Origin: Streptomyces venezuelae | GTDB taxonomy: Bacteria; Actinomycetota; Actinomycetes; Streptomycetales; Streptomycetaceae | Direction: 5' to 3' | Length of the DNA stretch: 64,000 nt | Assembly: GCF_008642295.1 (NCBI RefSeq) | Contig: NZ_CP029190.1 | Coordinates: 7,113,501 to 7,177,500, forward strand | In this document: piece after piece, positions 1 to 7,959 of the stretch | Layout of the letters: each line of letters begins with the position of its first letter | How positions within the stretch are numbered: the first letter of the stretch is position 1 | Made by a program: the position numbers and the translations under genes | The notes under the pieces: model-generated | Told to the model about the DNA's origin: nothing | The model's input: the letters and a program-made list of their open reading frames with translations, nothing else | Databases searched by the model: none

Positions 1-2
1 TG

Positions 3-854
3 ACGACCGTGGCCGCCATGGCCCTGCTGGGCGCCGTACTGCCCGACCGCCCCAAGGACGCCGCGGCCGGCGACGCGCCGCGACCCCCGCGTGCGAAGGC
101 CGCGGCCACGGCGGTCCCGACCGCCAAGTCCTCGCCGACGCCCACGATTCCGCCGCTCGCCGACTACCGGGGGCAGTCCCTGGAGACGGCCTTCGACCAG
201 GCGCGCAAGGCCGGTTTCCTCGTCCACCAGCACGACGCCTCGGAGAAGGACGGGTTCGTACGAGGCCGCTCCCGATGGACGGTCTGCTTCCAGCGGACGG
301 GCTGGGACGGGCGGCAGCCGACCGCGGAGTTCGGCGTCGTACTGAACGGCTCCCCGTGTCCGCAGCGGGACGGCGACCCCGTCCCCTGGCCGAAGATGCC
401 GGACCTGGTGTGGAAGACGTGGCGGACGGCGCACACCGAGGTCGCCGCTCTCGGTGTGCGCCCCGACCGGATCAAGGCTCGGGCGGCCTACCTCAACGAC
501 ACCCTGCCCGACGAAGGCGAGTACGACGACTGGCGGGTGTGCGCCCATGACCCCGCCGCCGGGGTGGCCGTCCAGCCCGACGACTACGCGGAACTGCGGC
601 TGACCGCCGAGAAGAACGGCTGCCCGGAGGGGGACCGCGGAGTCGGCACCGGCGCGCGGCTCCCGGACCGCGACGAGGACGGCGACCCCGACTACCGTGA
701 CCCCTACCCCGGAGACCGCAACCGCACCAGCGCCTTCCCGAACGGCCGCCCCGGCTCAGGAGGATCCGGCGGCTCGGGAGGATCGGGCGGGTCGTCCGAC
801 GGTTCGGGCGGTGGCAGCGGCTGGAGCCCGTGCCGACACACCCGCTGGTGCTAG
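3..854 (+). CDS. PASTA-like secreted or membrane-anchored protein, 5' end cut by window
   Basis: The frame is open to the left edge, so the true start and probably a signal or membrane segment lie outside; a GTG at 9 is the first start-type codon inside. After a Pro/Ala/Thr linker come two segments with PASTA-like spacing (around residues 50-115 and 125-205), each built as PxLxxYRGQSLETA or MPDLVWKTWRTA followed by a Trp-x-Val-Cys strand. PASTA domains bind peptidoglycan stems, so a role at the cell wall is inferred. An acidic DRDEDGDPDYRD stretch resembles a calcium-binding loop and is followed by a Gly/Ser tail ending CRHTRWC. The stop codon TAG (852-854) lies inside the terminal inverted repeat of the element at 851-1079, so the C-terminus may have been set by that insertion. 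Confidence 0.7.
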   Translation, partial: TTVAAMALLGAVLPDRPKDAAAGDAPRPPRAKAAATAVPTAKSSPTPTIPPLADYRGQSLETAFDQARKAGFLVHQHDASEKDGFVRGRSRWTVCFQRTGWDGRQPTAEFGVVLNGSPCPQRDGDPVPWPKMPDLVWKTWRTAHTEVAALGVRPDRIKARAAYLNDTLPDEGEYDDWRVCAHDPAAGVAVQPDDYAELRLTAEKNGCPEGDRGVGTGARLPDRDEDGDPDYRDPYPGDRNRTSAFPNGRPGSGGSGGSGGSGGSSDGSGGGSGWSPCRHTRWC

Positions 855-1079
855 TGCCGTGACCGGAAAGGTTCACCGGCTCGTGGCGCCCGGCACGGCA
901 CCTCGTCCCCCAGCTACCGCTGGGAGGTGCCCCCAGCGTTGTCGGGCCACGCAAGTACGTCCAGTACGAGCCGTGGCCCTCCGCCTTGCGATGCGTCCCC
1001 TAGGCCCTGCGGGCCTGGGGAGGCCCCATGCACCGGACGCCGCGGGCCCACCGGCAAACCTTTCCGGTCACAGCACTAG
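851..1079. mobile_element. MITE-like element with 29-bp imperfect terminal inverted repeats
   Basis: Positions 851-879 and the reverse complement of 1051-1079 match at 26 of 29 bases (core TGACCGGAAAGGTT). Both ends finish in CTAG, which could be a target duplication or part of the repeat. The 229-bp interior has no convincing gene. It carries a short hairpin-type segment around 905-935 (CCCCCAGCTACCGCTGGGAG) of a kind common between streptomycete genes. The size, paired termini and lack of coding capacity fit a miniature inverted-repeat transposable element mobilised in trans. Which transposase family could move it cannot be told from this window. Confidence 0.75.
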
Positions 1080-1214
1080 GAGCGCGCCCCGGTCCTCCGC
1101 AGCGCGATGCCGGATTTCCGCCAGCGTCGGTGGTCTCGCTCACGAGAGAGTCGGCGAAGGCTCGTGTTCCTGGTCGCGGGTCTGTCCGTTCGGCACTCCG
1201 CGAAAGGCACAGCC

Positions 1215-1853
1215 ATGCACCTCGTCCCCGGGCTCAAGGTCCTGTACTTCGGAACTCCCGTGGTGCTGATCAGCTCACTCAACGAGGACGGCACGGCGAA
1301 TCTCGCGCCGATGTCCTCGGCGTGGTGGCTGAACCAGTCCTGCATGCTCGGTCTCGGCAACAGCGCCCAGACCACCGCGAACCTGCTGCGGGAGGGCGAG
1401 TGCGTGCTCAACCTGCCCTCGTCGGCGATGGTCGACGCCGTCGACCGGATCGCGCTCACCACAGGGAAGCCGGCCATGCCGGACTCCAAGGTGCGGCAGG
1501 GCTACCGGTACGAGCCGGACAAGTTCTCGGTCGCACAACTGACCGAGCAGGCATCGGACCTGGTCCGGGCGCCCAGAGTCGCGGAATGTCCGGTCCAGCT
1601 GGAGTGCAGGGTGGTCTCGGCCCATCCCTTCGGCGGTCCCGCGTCGCACACCACCGCCTTCGAGGTGGAGGTCCTTCGCGCCCATGTCGAGGAGGACCTG
1701 GTCATCCCCGGAACCCATTACGTGGACCCGGTCGGCTGGGACCCGCTGATCATGAAGTTCTGCGAGTTCTTCGGCGCTGGACACAACGTTCACCCGTCGA
1801 GACTCGCCAAGGGCTGGAACATGCCGCACCAGCTCGAGTCGACGATCATCTGA
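1215..1853 (+). CDS. Flavin reductase family protein (FMN-binding split barrel)
   Basis: The 212-residue protein has the flavin reductase-like fold signature: LISSLNEDGTANLAPMSSAW near the N-terminus, then LGLGNSAQTTANLLREGECV (the strand-helix that holds FMN phosphate in this family) and a central VECPVQLEC-type strand. Such proteins bind FMN and reduce flavins or act as flavoenzymes of small-molecule metabolism; the substrate is unknown. Start chosen at ATG 1215 with GAAAGG eight bases upstream; the frame is open further upstream but that part reads poorly. It stands alone, ends in a strong hairpin, and faces the lamin-tail gene convergently. Confidence 0.85.
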   Translation: MHLVPGLKVLYFGTPVVLISSLNEDGTANLAPMSSAWWLNQSCMLGLGNSAQTTANLLREGECVLNLPSSAMVDAVDRIALTTGKPAMPDSKVRQGYRYEPDKFSVAQLTEQASDLVRAPRVAECPVQLECRVVSAHPFGGPASHTTAFEVEVLRAHVEEDLVIPGTHYVDPVGWDPLIMKFCEFFGAGHNVHPSRLAKGWNMPHQLESTII

Positions 1854-1858
1854 GCATG

Positions 1859-1900
1859 CATCCGGCGTGCCACGGCTGGTTTGCCGTGGCACGCCGGATG
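1859..1900. terminator. Perfect 18-bp stem hairpin between convergent genes
   Basis: CATCCGGCGTGCCACGGC (1859-1876) pairs perfectly with 1883-1900 around a six-base TGGTTT loop, starting five bases after the flavin reductase stop. There is no U-tract, as is usual for actinobacterial terminators. It can serve both the plus-strand gene and the minus-strand gene ending at 1962. Confidence 0.85.
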
Positions 1901-1961
1901 TTGCGGAGGCTAGGGGCGGCAGGTCACCCGTGTGATGGCCGGTGCAGCCGCCCGCTTGGGA

Positions 1962-2480
1962 TCAGCGGCCGTTGTGGTGGTCGCGGTGACCGCGGTGACC
2001 CCAGGTTTCGGTGTCGATGACATTGCCGCGGTGGTCGCGGAGGGTGGCGGTGTCGTGCCGGTCCCAGATCTGGCGGCGGCGGTCCTGGTAGACGTCGTGC
2101 TGGGTGTCACGGCCCTTGCCGGTGTGGACCCGGACGCTGGAGCGGCCGTCGAGGCGGAATCCGTTGAACCGGTAGCGGTTGCCATCGCGGTCGGTGAGGG
2201 TGAAGCCGCGCAGGTTGACGCCGTGGCGGCCGGTGTTGCGGACCTCGACCCATTCGGCGTTGAGGGCTCGGTTGGAGCGGTTGTCGCCGCGGTCACCCCG
2301 GCCGTTGTCACGACCCGAACTGTCGTGCTGGACGTCACCGATGACGATCGAGGACTTCGCGCCCCGGTGGTCGCGCCGGTGGTCGCCGTCGGCGGCAGCC
2401 GGCAGGGCGGCTGCGCCGATCACGGTCCCGGCGGCCAGGAACGCTGCAAGGACACGGCGCGTGGTGCGAGAGACAGACAT
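1962..2480 (-). CDS. Secreted lamin-tail-domain (LTD) protein
   Basis: A 172-residue protein with an N-terminal signal peptide (SRTTRR, then a hydrophobic stretch ending LPAAADG) followed by a charged His/Asp/Arg linker and an LTD beta-sandwich core: NAEWVEVRNTGRHGVNLRGF, then FTLTDRDGNRYRF, SSVRVHTGKG and a C-terminal VIDTETWG strand. LTD domains occur in secreted bacterial nucleases and surface proteins as binding modules; no catalytic domain is present here. ATG 2480 is preferred because GAAAGGG lies upstream and the signal peptide follows directly; an open extension to 2660 is not supported. Extracellular location is inferred. Confidence 0.82.
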   Translation of the reverse strand: MSVSRTTRRVLAAFLAAGTVIGAAALPAAADGDHRRDHRGAKSSIVIGDVQHDSSGRDNGRGDRGDNRSNRALNAEWVEVRNTGRHGVNLRGFTLTDRDGNRYRFNGFRLDGRSSVRVHTGKGRDTQHDVYQDRRRQIWDRHDTATLRDHRGNVIDTETWGHRGHRDHHNGR

Positions 2481-2779
2481 GGAGACGACCCTTTCAACGA
2501 TCAGCCCTGCGCGACCTCGTACAGGCCGGAAGGGCTCCGAACGATTCCCGGCGATCTGCCGGGAAGCCACACTCTGGCCCGCAACAACCCGCAAACTCGG
2601 CACAATCGGGTCGTGTCTCCAAATACGGATATTCCTGTAACTCTTGCTTTCAAAGGGCACCTGTCAAGCCCGTGTTGACGCCCTCCGGCCGTGAACTCGG
2701 CACCAGCCCGCCACCCCGCGGTCCGACACTGCGCCGAATGGATTCACCACCGCGTAACAGCCGCTGCCCGGCCCGGCCG

Positions 2780-3166
2780 TCATCCGGTGATGGTGACGCA
2801 GGGCAGACCCACGCTCGCGCCGCCGCGGAAGCCCTCCGCGCAGAGCCGGGTGCCGGGGCGGAAGTGGCGCTGCGGGTAAGCCTGGTCCCGGTAGGTGCGG
2901 AACTTGGCCACGTCCTCGGTCTTGGTGTGGGCGCTCCAGCCGTCGGTGGTCCACACGCGGGCGGAGATGCGGTTCGGCTGGTTGGTGTTGGTGACGGACA
3001 CCTCGACCCTGCCCAGATAGGTCCCGGTGTCGTAGGTCTCGATGCAGACCGAGTGGTTGCACCACTTGCCGGCGGCGGCGGCAGGCGGGCCGGATGCGAT
3101 GACACATCCCAGCGCCGCAGCGGTGGCCCCGATCACAGAGGCGAACTTCTTGGTGAGGTGGTGCAT
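2780..3166 (-). CDS. Small secreted protein of unknown function
   Basis: 128 residues, starting at ATG 3166 behind a clear GGAGGG site. Residues 1-35 form a signal peptide (KKFASVIGATAAALGCV, cleavage near AAAAG). The mature part of about 95 residues has four cysteines in two pairs (WCNHSVC near its start, LCAEG and LPCVTITG at the end), which suggests disulfide bonds, and a beta-rich centre (RVEVSVTNTNQPNRI). No family was recognised. It may be exported as a small folded protein. It shares direction with the LTD gene 300 bases downstream, but the gap suggests separate transcription. Confidence 0.72.
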   Translation of the reverse strand: MHHLTKKFASVIGATAAALGCVIASGPPAAAAGKWCNHSVCIETYDTGTYLGRVEVSVTNTNQPNRISARVWTTDGWSAHTKTEDVAKFRTYRDQAYPQRHFRPGTRLCAEGFRGGASVGLPCVTITG

Positions 3167-3330
3167 GGCGGTGCCCTCCAGCTGCTTCATCGGTTCGATC
3201 GGTCGGGGGCCGGCCCGGCGGGCGGACCGCCCCACGCCGACCAACGCCCGCCAAGATCACGAGTTACGCGGCGCCCGGAAGGGCGAGTCCGAGTTGGCTG
3301 CGGACCGGGTGGGCGGGGCAGGCTGGTGCC

Positions 3331-3954
3331 ATGGGATCGAACCCGGCTTCCTGGGCCACCGGCGGGCCCGTCACCTCGCCGTTCGCCCGTCCGAGCGGTG
3401 TGCGCGGGCGAGCCGCCGGACGATTCATGCGGTGGACCAACAAGCAGGACCAGGAAGACGTGCTCGGTGTCCTGGACGTCCGGCCGCAGGACAGGGTGCT
3501 GGAGGTGGGGTACGGCCCGGGCGGCCTGCTGCGGCTGCTGACCACCCGTACGGAGGCGGGCGTCATCCGCGGGGTGGACCCCTCGGCCGAAATGCGCCAG
3601 GCCGCAACCCGGGCCAACCGCGGCGCGGTCCGCACCGGCCGCCTCACCCTGAGCCTGGGCACGGCGGACCGTACCGGCCTTGCCGATCAGAGCGTCGACC
3701 GGGTCGTCTCGGTCAACAACGTGGCGATCTGGCCCGACCTGGAGGCCGGGCTGCGCGAGCTGCACCGGGTGGTACGCCCCGGAGGCACGGTGGTGATCGC
3801 CTGGCACGGAGGAACCTCACCGGGGCGCATCGCCCGCCGACTCCGCCTCCCGGACGACAAGCTGAACCGCATCGAAGGCACCCTCGGAAACATCTTCGGC
3901 GAGGTCACCCGCACCGAACTCCGCAGCGTGGTGGTCTTCAAGGCCACCAGATGA
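3331..3954 (+). CDS. Class I SAM-dependent methyltransferase
   Basis: 207 residues with the class I fold: motif I VLEVGYGPGGLLRLL (about 50-64) for SAM, an acidic end of strand 2 (GVDPSAEM), and post-motif strands VDRVVSVNNVAIWPD and LHRVVRPGGTVVIAWHG. The N-terminal SPFARPSGVRGRAAGRFM resembles the substrate-binding cap of small-molecule methyltransferases. The target is unknown. ATG 3331 begins the protein; no strong ribosome site is visible. The MurG-like gene begins 60 bases downstream in the same direction, so the two may be co-transcribed. Confidence 0.85.
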   Translation: MGSNPASWATGGPVTSPFARPSGVRGRAAGRFMRWTNKQDQEDVLGVLDVRPQDRVLEVGYGPGGLLRLLTTRTEAGVIRGVDPSAEMRQAATRANRGAVRTGRLTLSLGTADRTGLADQSVDRVVSVNNVAIWPDLEAGLRELHRVVRPGGTVVIAWHGGTSPGRIARRLRLPDDKLNRIEGTLGNIFGEVTRTELRSVVVFKATR

Positions 3955-4014
3955 CCACCCTGGACCGCCACCCGCCCCGCTCGGCGGGGGAGGGGAGACA
4001 GTAGGGTTCAACGG

Positions 4015-5187
4015 ATGAACACTTCTCCGCTCCCGCGTTCCTTCCGCCTGATTGTGACGGGGGGAGGTACCGGAGGCCACACCTACCCCGCCCTGACGGC
4101 GATCCGTACGCTGCACGGCAGGCTCGCCGCCGCGGGCAGCACCCTGGACGTCCTGTGGATCGGGACCCCGGACGGGCTGGAGGCGCGCGTCGCGCCCGCG
4201 GAGGGCATCGCCTTCACCACCGTCGCGACCGGCAAGATCCGGCGGTCGAGCAACCCGCTCAAGATGATGTCGGCCGCGAACATGAAGGACATGGCCCGGG
4301 TCCCGCTCGGCGTGGCGCAGGCCCGGAAGATCGTGTCCGACTTCCAGCCGGACGTGGTGCTCGCCACGGGCGGGTACGTGGCCGTCCCGGCAGGCCTGGC
4401 GGCGCGACTGTGCCGACGCCCGCTGGTGCTGCACGAGCAGACCGTACGGCTGGGCCTGGCCAACCGTAAGCTGGCGAGCTCGGCCACCCGGATCGCCGTG
4501 TCCTCCGAGTCCTCCCTGCCGCTGCTGCCCGAGACGGTACGGAACATCGCGGTCGTCACCGGCAACCCGGTACGGCCGGAGGTGCTGACCGGCCATGCGG
4601 ACAAGGCGGTCGCGGCCCTCGGACTCTTCGGGTTCGACCGGCGTCTGCCGACGGTCTACGTGACCGGCGGCGCCCAGGGTGCGCAGCAGATCAACGGCAC
4701 GGTCCGGGACGTGCTGCCCTGGCTCCTGAGCCATGCGAACGTGATCCACCAGTGCGGCCCGGCGAACGTGGAGGAGCTCCGGCACGCCGCCGCGGGCCTG
4801 GACCCGGTGCTGGCCGGCCGCTACCACCTGACCGGGTTCGTCGGTCCGGAACTGCCCGATGTCCTGGCGCTGGCCGACGTCGTGGTGTCCCGGAGCGGGG
4901 CCGGCACCCTGGCCGAACTCACCGCGCTCGGCAAGCCCGCCGTCTTCGTTCCCCTCGCCTCCTCGGCGGGCAACGAGCAGGCGCACAACGCCCGGCACCT
5001 GGCCGACGCCGGGGCGGCCGTCGCGCTCCTCGACGAGGTCAACGCCGACACCCTCCGGCACGCGGTCGGCCCGCTCCTCACCGACCCCGCCCGCCGGACG
5101 GCGATGGCGGAGCGGGCCCGGGCGTACGGCCGGCCGGACGCGGCGGACCGGCTCGTGGACGTCATCCTGGCGGCTGCGGCCGGCTGA
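4015..5187 (+). CDS. murG: MurG-like UDP-GlcNAc:undecaprenyl-PP-MurNAc-pentapeptide GlcNAc transferase (probable paralogue)
   Basis: 390 residues, GT28 family and GT-B fold. The N-terminal glycine loop VTGGGTGGHTYPAL, mid-protein VTGGAQGAQQING and the donor-binding segment SRSGAGTLAELTALGKPAVF with the following EQAHNARHLADAGAA are the hallmark MurG motifs. The known reaction adds GlcNAc to lipid I to make lipid II at the inner membrane face. It is not in a division and cell wall (dcw) cluster, since no ftsW, murC or ftsQ is nearby, so it is more likely a second copy or a related glycosyltransferase for a specialised metabolite or sporulation wall. It follows a methyltransferase by 60 bases. 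Confidence 0.85.
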   Translation: MNTSPLPRSFRLIVTGGGTGGHTYPALTAIRTLHGRLAAAGSTLDVLWIGTPDGLEARVAPAEGIAFTTVATGKIRRSSNPLKMMSAANMKDMARVPLGVAQARKIVSDFQPDVVLATGGYVAVPAGLAARLCRRPLVLHEQTVRLGLANRKLASSATRIAVSSESSLPLLPETVRNIAVVTGNPVRPEVLTGHADKAVAALGLFGFDRRLPTVYVTGGAQGAQQINGTVRDVLPWLLSHANVIHQCGPANVEELRHAAAGLDPVLAGRYHLTGFVGPELPDVLALADVVVSRSGAGTLAELTALGKPAVFVPLASSAGNEQAHNARHLADAGAAVALLDEVNADTLRHAVGPLLTDPARRTAMAERARAYGRPDAADRLVDVILAAAAG

Positions 5188-5226
5188 CCCGCGCGCAGCC
5201 GCCCGGCCGCAGCGGCTCCTGCCCGG

Positions 5227-6315
5227 TCAGCAGGCGGGTCCGCGGCCCGGACCCGCCTGTGCCAGGAGCCGTCCCAGCCAGCGGGTACGGGCGTGGCGGG
5301 CGTCCTGGCTGACCGCTGCCCGTGGTGCCCAGGTGTCGAAGCCGTGGCAGGCTCCGGGCCATACGTGCAGTTCGGCCTGGCCACCGGCCCGCCAGATCGC
5401 ATCGGCGTAGGCCACGGTCTCGTCCCGGAAGGTCTCGGCCGAACCGACGTCGAGGTAGGCCGGTGGCAGCCCGGACAGATCCGTGGCGCGGGCGGGAGCA
5501 GCGTAGGGCGGCAGGTCCGCGGACCCGTACCGGTCGCCCAGCAGCGCCCGCCACGCGGTCGCGTTGGAGGTGCGGTCCCAGGTGTCGATGCCCGCCATCT
5601 GCCGGCTGGAGCAGGTGTCGTTGCGGTCGTCGAGCATCGGGCACAGCAGCAGTTGCCCGATCGGCGTGGGCCCGCCCCGGTCACGGGCGAGCAGGGCGAG
5701 CGCCGCGGCGAGTCCGCCGCCGGCGCTCTTGCCCCCGACGATGATCCGGTCCGGGTCGATGCCCGGTCCGGCTGCCGCCCCGCCTGCCGCGTGCTCGGCC
5801 GCCCAGAGGAAGCCGGCGTAACAGTCCTCCAGCGGTGCGGGGTACTGCGCCTGCGGCGCCAGCCGGTACTCGACCGAGACGACCGCCAGCCCCAGCGGGA
5901 GGGCCCATTCGCGCAGCAGCCGCGGAAGGACGGACCACGCATTACCCATGATCATTCCGCCGCCGTGCAGGTAGTACAGCAGCGGCAGCGGCCCGGTGAG
6001 CCCGGCCGGCCGTGCGCTCACGAGCGTGATGTCCGGCCCGCCCGGGGCTCCGGGCACACGCAGCTCCGCCACCTCGAAGCGACCGTCGGCCCGGAGATCC
6101 CGGACCGTGGGCCTGGGCCGTGCCGCAGCATCCCGCTCTCGGCGGGCCGCGAGGTTCTCCGGAGTGAACGGTTCGCGCGCCCCGTCCCCCAAAGCGCCCA
6201 GTGCCATGCCCAGTTCGGGGTCGAGAGGGGGCGCGGCCCGAGCCGTGGAGACGGGCCGGGATTCCGGGGGCATGTCCATGTCTATGTCCATGCCCAGGTC
6301 CATGCCCAGATCCAT
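5227..6315 (-). CDS. Alpha/beta hydrolase, hormone-sensitive-lipase family
   Basis: 362 residues. The oxyanion-hole motif YYLHGGGM, the nucleophile elbow VGGKSAGGG (GxSxG) and later Asp (YLDVGSAETFRDE) and His (ACHGFD) form the HSL-family catalytic set, so it is probably an esterase of small acyl or carbamoyl substrates in the cytoplasm. The start is uncertain: a run of near-repeats, MDLGMDLGMDIDMDM, offers five in-frame ATG codons between 6315 and 6273, none with a clear ribosome site. The gene is divergent from the TetR regulator and its promoter region contains the palindrome at 6402-6419, so repression by that regulator is likely. Confidence 0.85.
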   Translation of the reverse strand: MDLGMDLGMDIDMDMPPESRPVSTARAAPPLDPELGMALGALGDGAREPFTPENLAARRERDAAARPRPTVRDLRADGRFEVAELRVPGAPGGPDITLVSARPAGLTGPLPLLYYLHGGGMIMGNAWSVLPRLLREWALPLGLAVVSVEYRLAPQAQYPAPLEDCYAGFLWAAEHAAGGAAAGPGIDPDRIIVGGKSAGGGLAAALALLARDRGGPTPIGQLLLCPMLDDRNDTCSSRQMAGIDTWDRTSNATAWRALLGDRYGSADLPPYAAPARATDLSGLPPAYLDVGSAETFRDETVAYADAIWRAGGQAELHVWPGACHGFDTWAPRAAVSQDARHARTRWLGRLLAQAGPGRGPAC

Positions 6316-6401
6316 GCGGCACAGTCGACCACCACGCGCCCGCGCCCGCGGCCCGCCCCGGACGCTGCGGCCGTTGACGCGGACGGTGCCGCGCGATTTA
6401 A

Positions 6402-6419
6402 TAAATGAACGTGCATTTA
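6402..6419. promoter_or_regulatory. Probable TetR operator
   Basis: TAAATGAACGTGCATTTA is an 18-bp palindrome with 16 of 18 symmetric positions, sitting in an AT-rich island (6395-6422) inside otherwise very GC-rich DNA and between the divergent hydrolase and TetR starts. The arrangement is typical of autoregulated TetR pairs. Confidence 0.7.
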
Positions 6420-6445
6420 CTAACGGGCGCAGGGGTGGGAAAACG

Positions 6446-7051
6446 GTGGGACGTCCCCGGGGGATCGAGGATGCGGCCATCCTGCGGGCAGCGGCCGAGG
6501 TCATGGGCCGGGTGGGCCCCGCAGGGCTCACCCTGGCCGCCGTGGCACGTGAGGTCGGGCTGGTGCCCGGCACCCTCGTCCAGCGGTTCGGATCCAAACG
6601 CGGTCTGCTGCTGGCCCTCGCCGATCGGTCCGCACAGGACGCGGCCGAGCAGGCCGGGCGCGTGCGCCGGGAGCACGCATCGGCGCTCGGGGCCCTGACC
6701 GCGCTGACGCTGGAATCGGTGGCCGTGATGGCCACGCCGGAGACCTTCGCCCACCACCTCGCGTTCCTGTGTACGGATCTGGGCGATCCGGAGCTCCACG
6801 AGCGGGCCCTGGCCGTTCACCAGGCCCGGAAACGGGTCATCGAGGCACTGCTGGCGGAGGCGGCCGACACGGGCGAGCTCCGCGCCGGTACGGATGTCGC
6901 CGCGCTGGCCGGCACCGTACTGGCGATCACCGCCGGTGCCGGCCTGATCTGGGCCCTCGAGCGCCAGGGCACCCTCGAACAGCGGCTCCGCCAAGAGCTC
7001 GCCGCCGTGCTGTCCCCGCACCTTCCCGACGACGATCCGGAGGATTCATGA
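6446..7051 (+). CDS. TetR-family transcriptional repressor
   Basis: 201 residues with an N-terminal helix-turn-helix (LAAVAREVGLVPGTLVQRFG, about residues 27-46) followed by the usual KRGLLLAL helix and an all-alpha ligand-binding domain. GTG 6446 is chosen because AGGGG lies upstream and the protein then begins GRPRGIEDAAILRAA, the normal TetR length and entry into helix 1. It overlaps the SDR start by four bases (ATGA), so both are translated together, and it faces the hydrolase divergently across the palindrome at 6402-6419. Inferred role: ligand-responsive control of both units. Confidence 0.9.
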   Translation: MGRPRGIEDAAILRAAAEVMGRVGPAGLTLAAVAREVGLVPGTLVQRFGSKRGLLLALADRSAQDAAEQAGRVRREHASALGALTALTLESVAVMATPETFAHHLAFLCTDLGDPELHERALAVHQARKRVIEALLAEAADTGELRAGTDVAALAGTVLAITAGAGLIWALERQGTLEQRLRQELAAVLSPHLPDDDPEDS

Positions 7052-7959
7052 CGAACGACGTACGCCCGCTGGCGGGCAAGGTGGCTCTGGTCGCCGGCGG
7101 CACCCGGGGCGGCGGACGGGGTATCGCCGTCGAGCTCGGGGCTGCCGGCGCGACGGTGTACGTCACCGGCCGCAGCAGCACGGCCGGACGCTCCGACCTG
7201 GACCGCCCGGAGACCATCGAGGAGACCGCCGGGAAGGTCACCGCCGCCGGCGGCCTGGGCATCCCCGCCCGCGTCGACCACAGCCGCCCCGACGAGGTCC
7301 GGGCCCTGGTCGACCGGATCGCCGCGGAACAGGACGGACGGCTCGACGTCCTGGTCAACTCCGTGTGGGGCGGAGACCCGCTGACCGACTGGGAACATCC
7401 CCTGTGGGAGCAGGACCTGGAAACCGGGCTCCGGCTGATGCGGCAGGCCGTGGAGACCCATGTGATCACCAGCCGGTTCGCGCTGCCGCTGCTGGTCGCA
7501 CGCAAAAGCGGCCTGGTCGTGGAGGTCACCGACGGCAACACCGCCCGCTATCGCGGCTCGTTCTTCTACGACCTGGTGAAGTCGACGGTGATCCGCCTCG
7601 CGGTCGCCCAGGCCGCCGAGCTGAAGCCGCACGGGGTCGCGGCCGTGGCGATCACGCCCGGCTTCCTGCGCTCGGAGGCGCTGCTGGAGCACTTCGGCGT
7701 CACCGAGTCCAACTGGCGGGACGCCGTGGTCCAGGATCCGAACTTCGCCCACTCCGAGACCCCGGCCTACCTCGGCCGTGCGGTCGCGGCACTCGCAGCC
7801 GACCCGGACATCATGACCAAGACCGGACGGGCGCTGGCCACCTGGGGCCTGTACCGCGAGTACGGGTTCACCGATGCCGACGGCGCGCAGCCGGACTTCG
7901 CGGCCCACTGGGCCAGGAACCTGGAAGAGGAGTACGGCCCCCTCGGCGACCCCCTGTGA
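7048..7959 (+). CDS. Short-chain dehydrogenase/reductase with Thr at the usual Ser position
   Basis: 303 residues, Rossmann fold: AGGTRGGGRGIAVEL near the N-terminus binds NAD(P), LDVLVNSVWGG is the NNAG-type strand, and YDLVK supplies the catalytic Tyr and Lys. The catalytic Ser, normally 13 residues before the Tyr, appears as Thr in EVTDGNT, so activity may be altered. ATG 7048 has GGAGGATTC upstream and overlaps the TetR stop, so the two form an operon. With the divergent esterase this suggests an inducible detoxification or small-molecule modification unit. Confidence 0.87.
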   Translation: MTNDVRPLAGKVALVAGGTRGGGRGIAVELGAAGATVYVTGRSSTAGRSDLDRPETIEETAGKVTAAGGLGIPARVDHSRPDEVRALVDRIAAEQDGRLDVLVNSVWGGDPLTDWEHPLWEQDLETGLRLMRQAVETHVITSRFALPLLVARKSGLVVEVTDGNTARYRGSFFYDLVKSTVIRLAVAQAAELKPHGVAAVAITPGFLRSEALLEHFGVTESNWRDAVVQDPNFAHSETPAYLGRAVAALAADPDIMTKTGRALATWGLYREYGFTDADGAQPDFAAHWARNLEEEYGPLGDPL

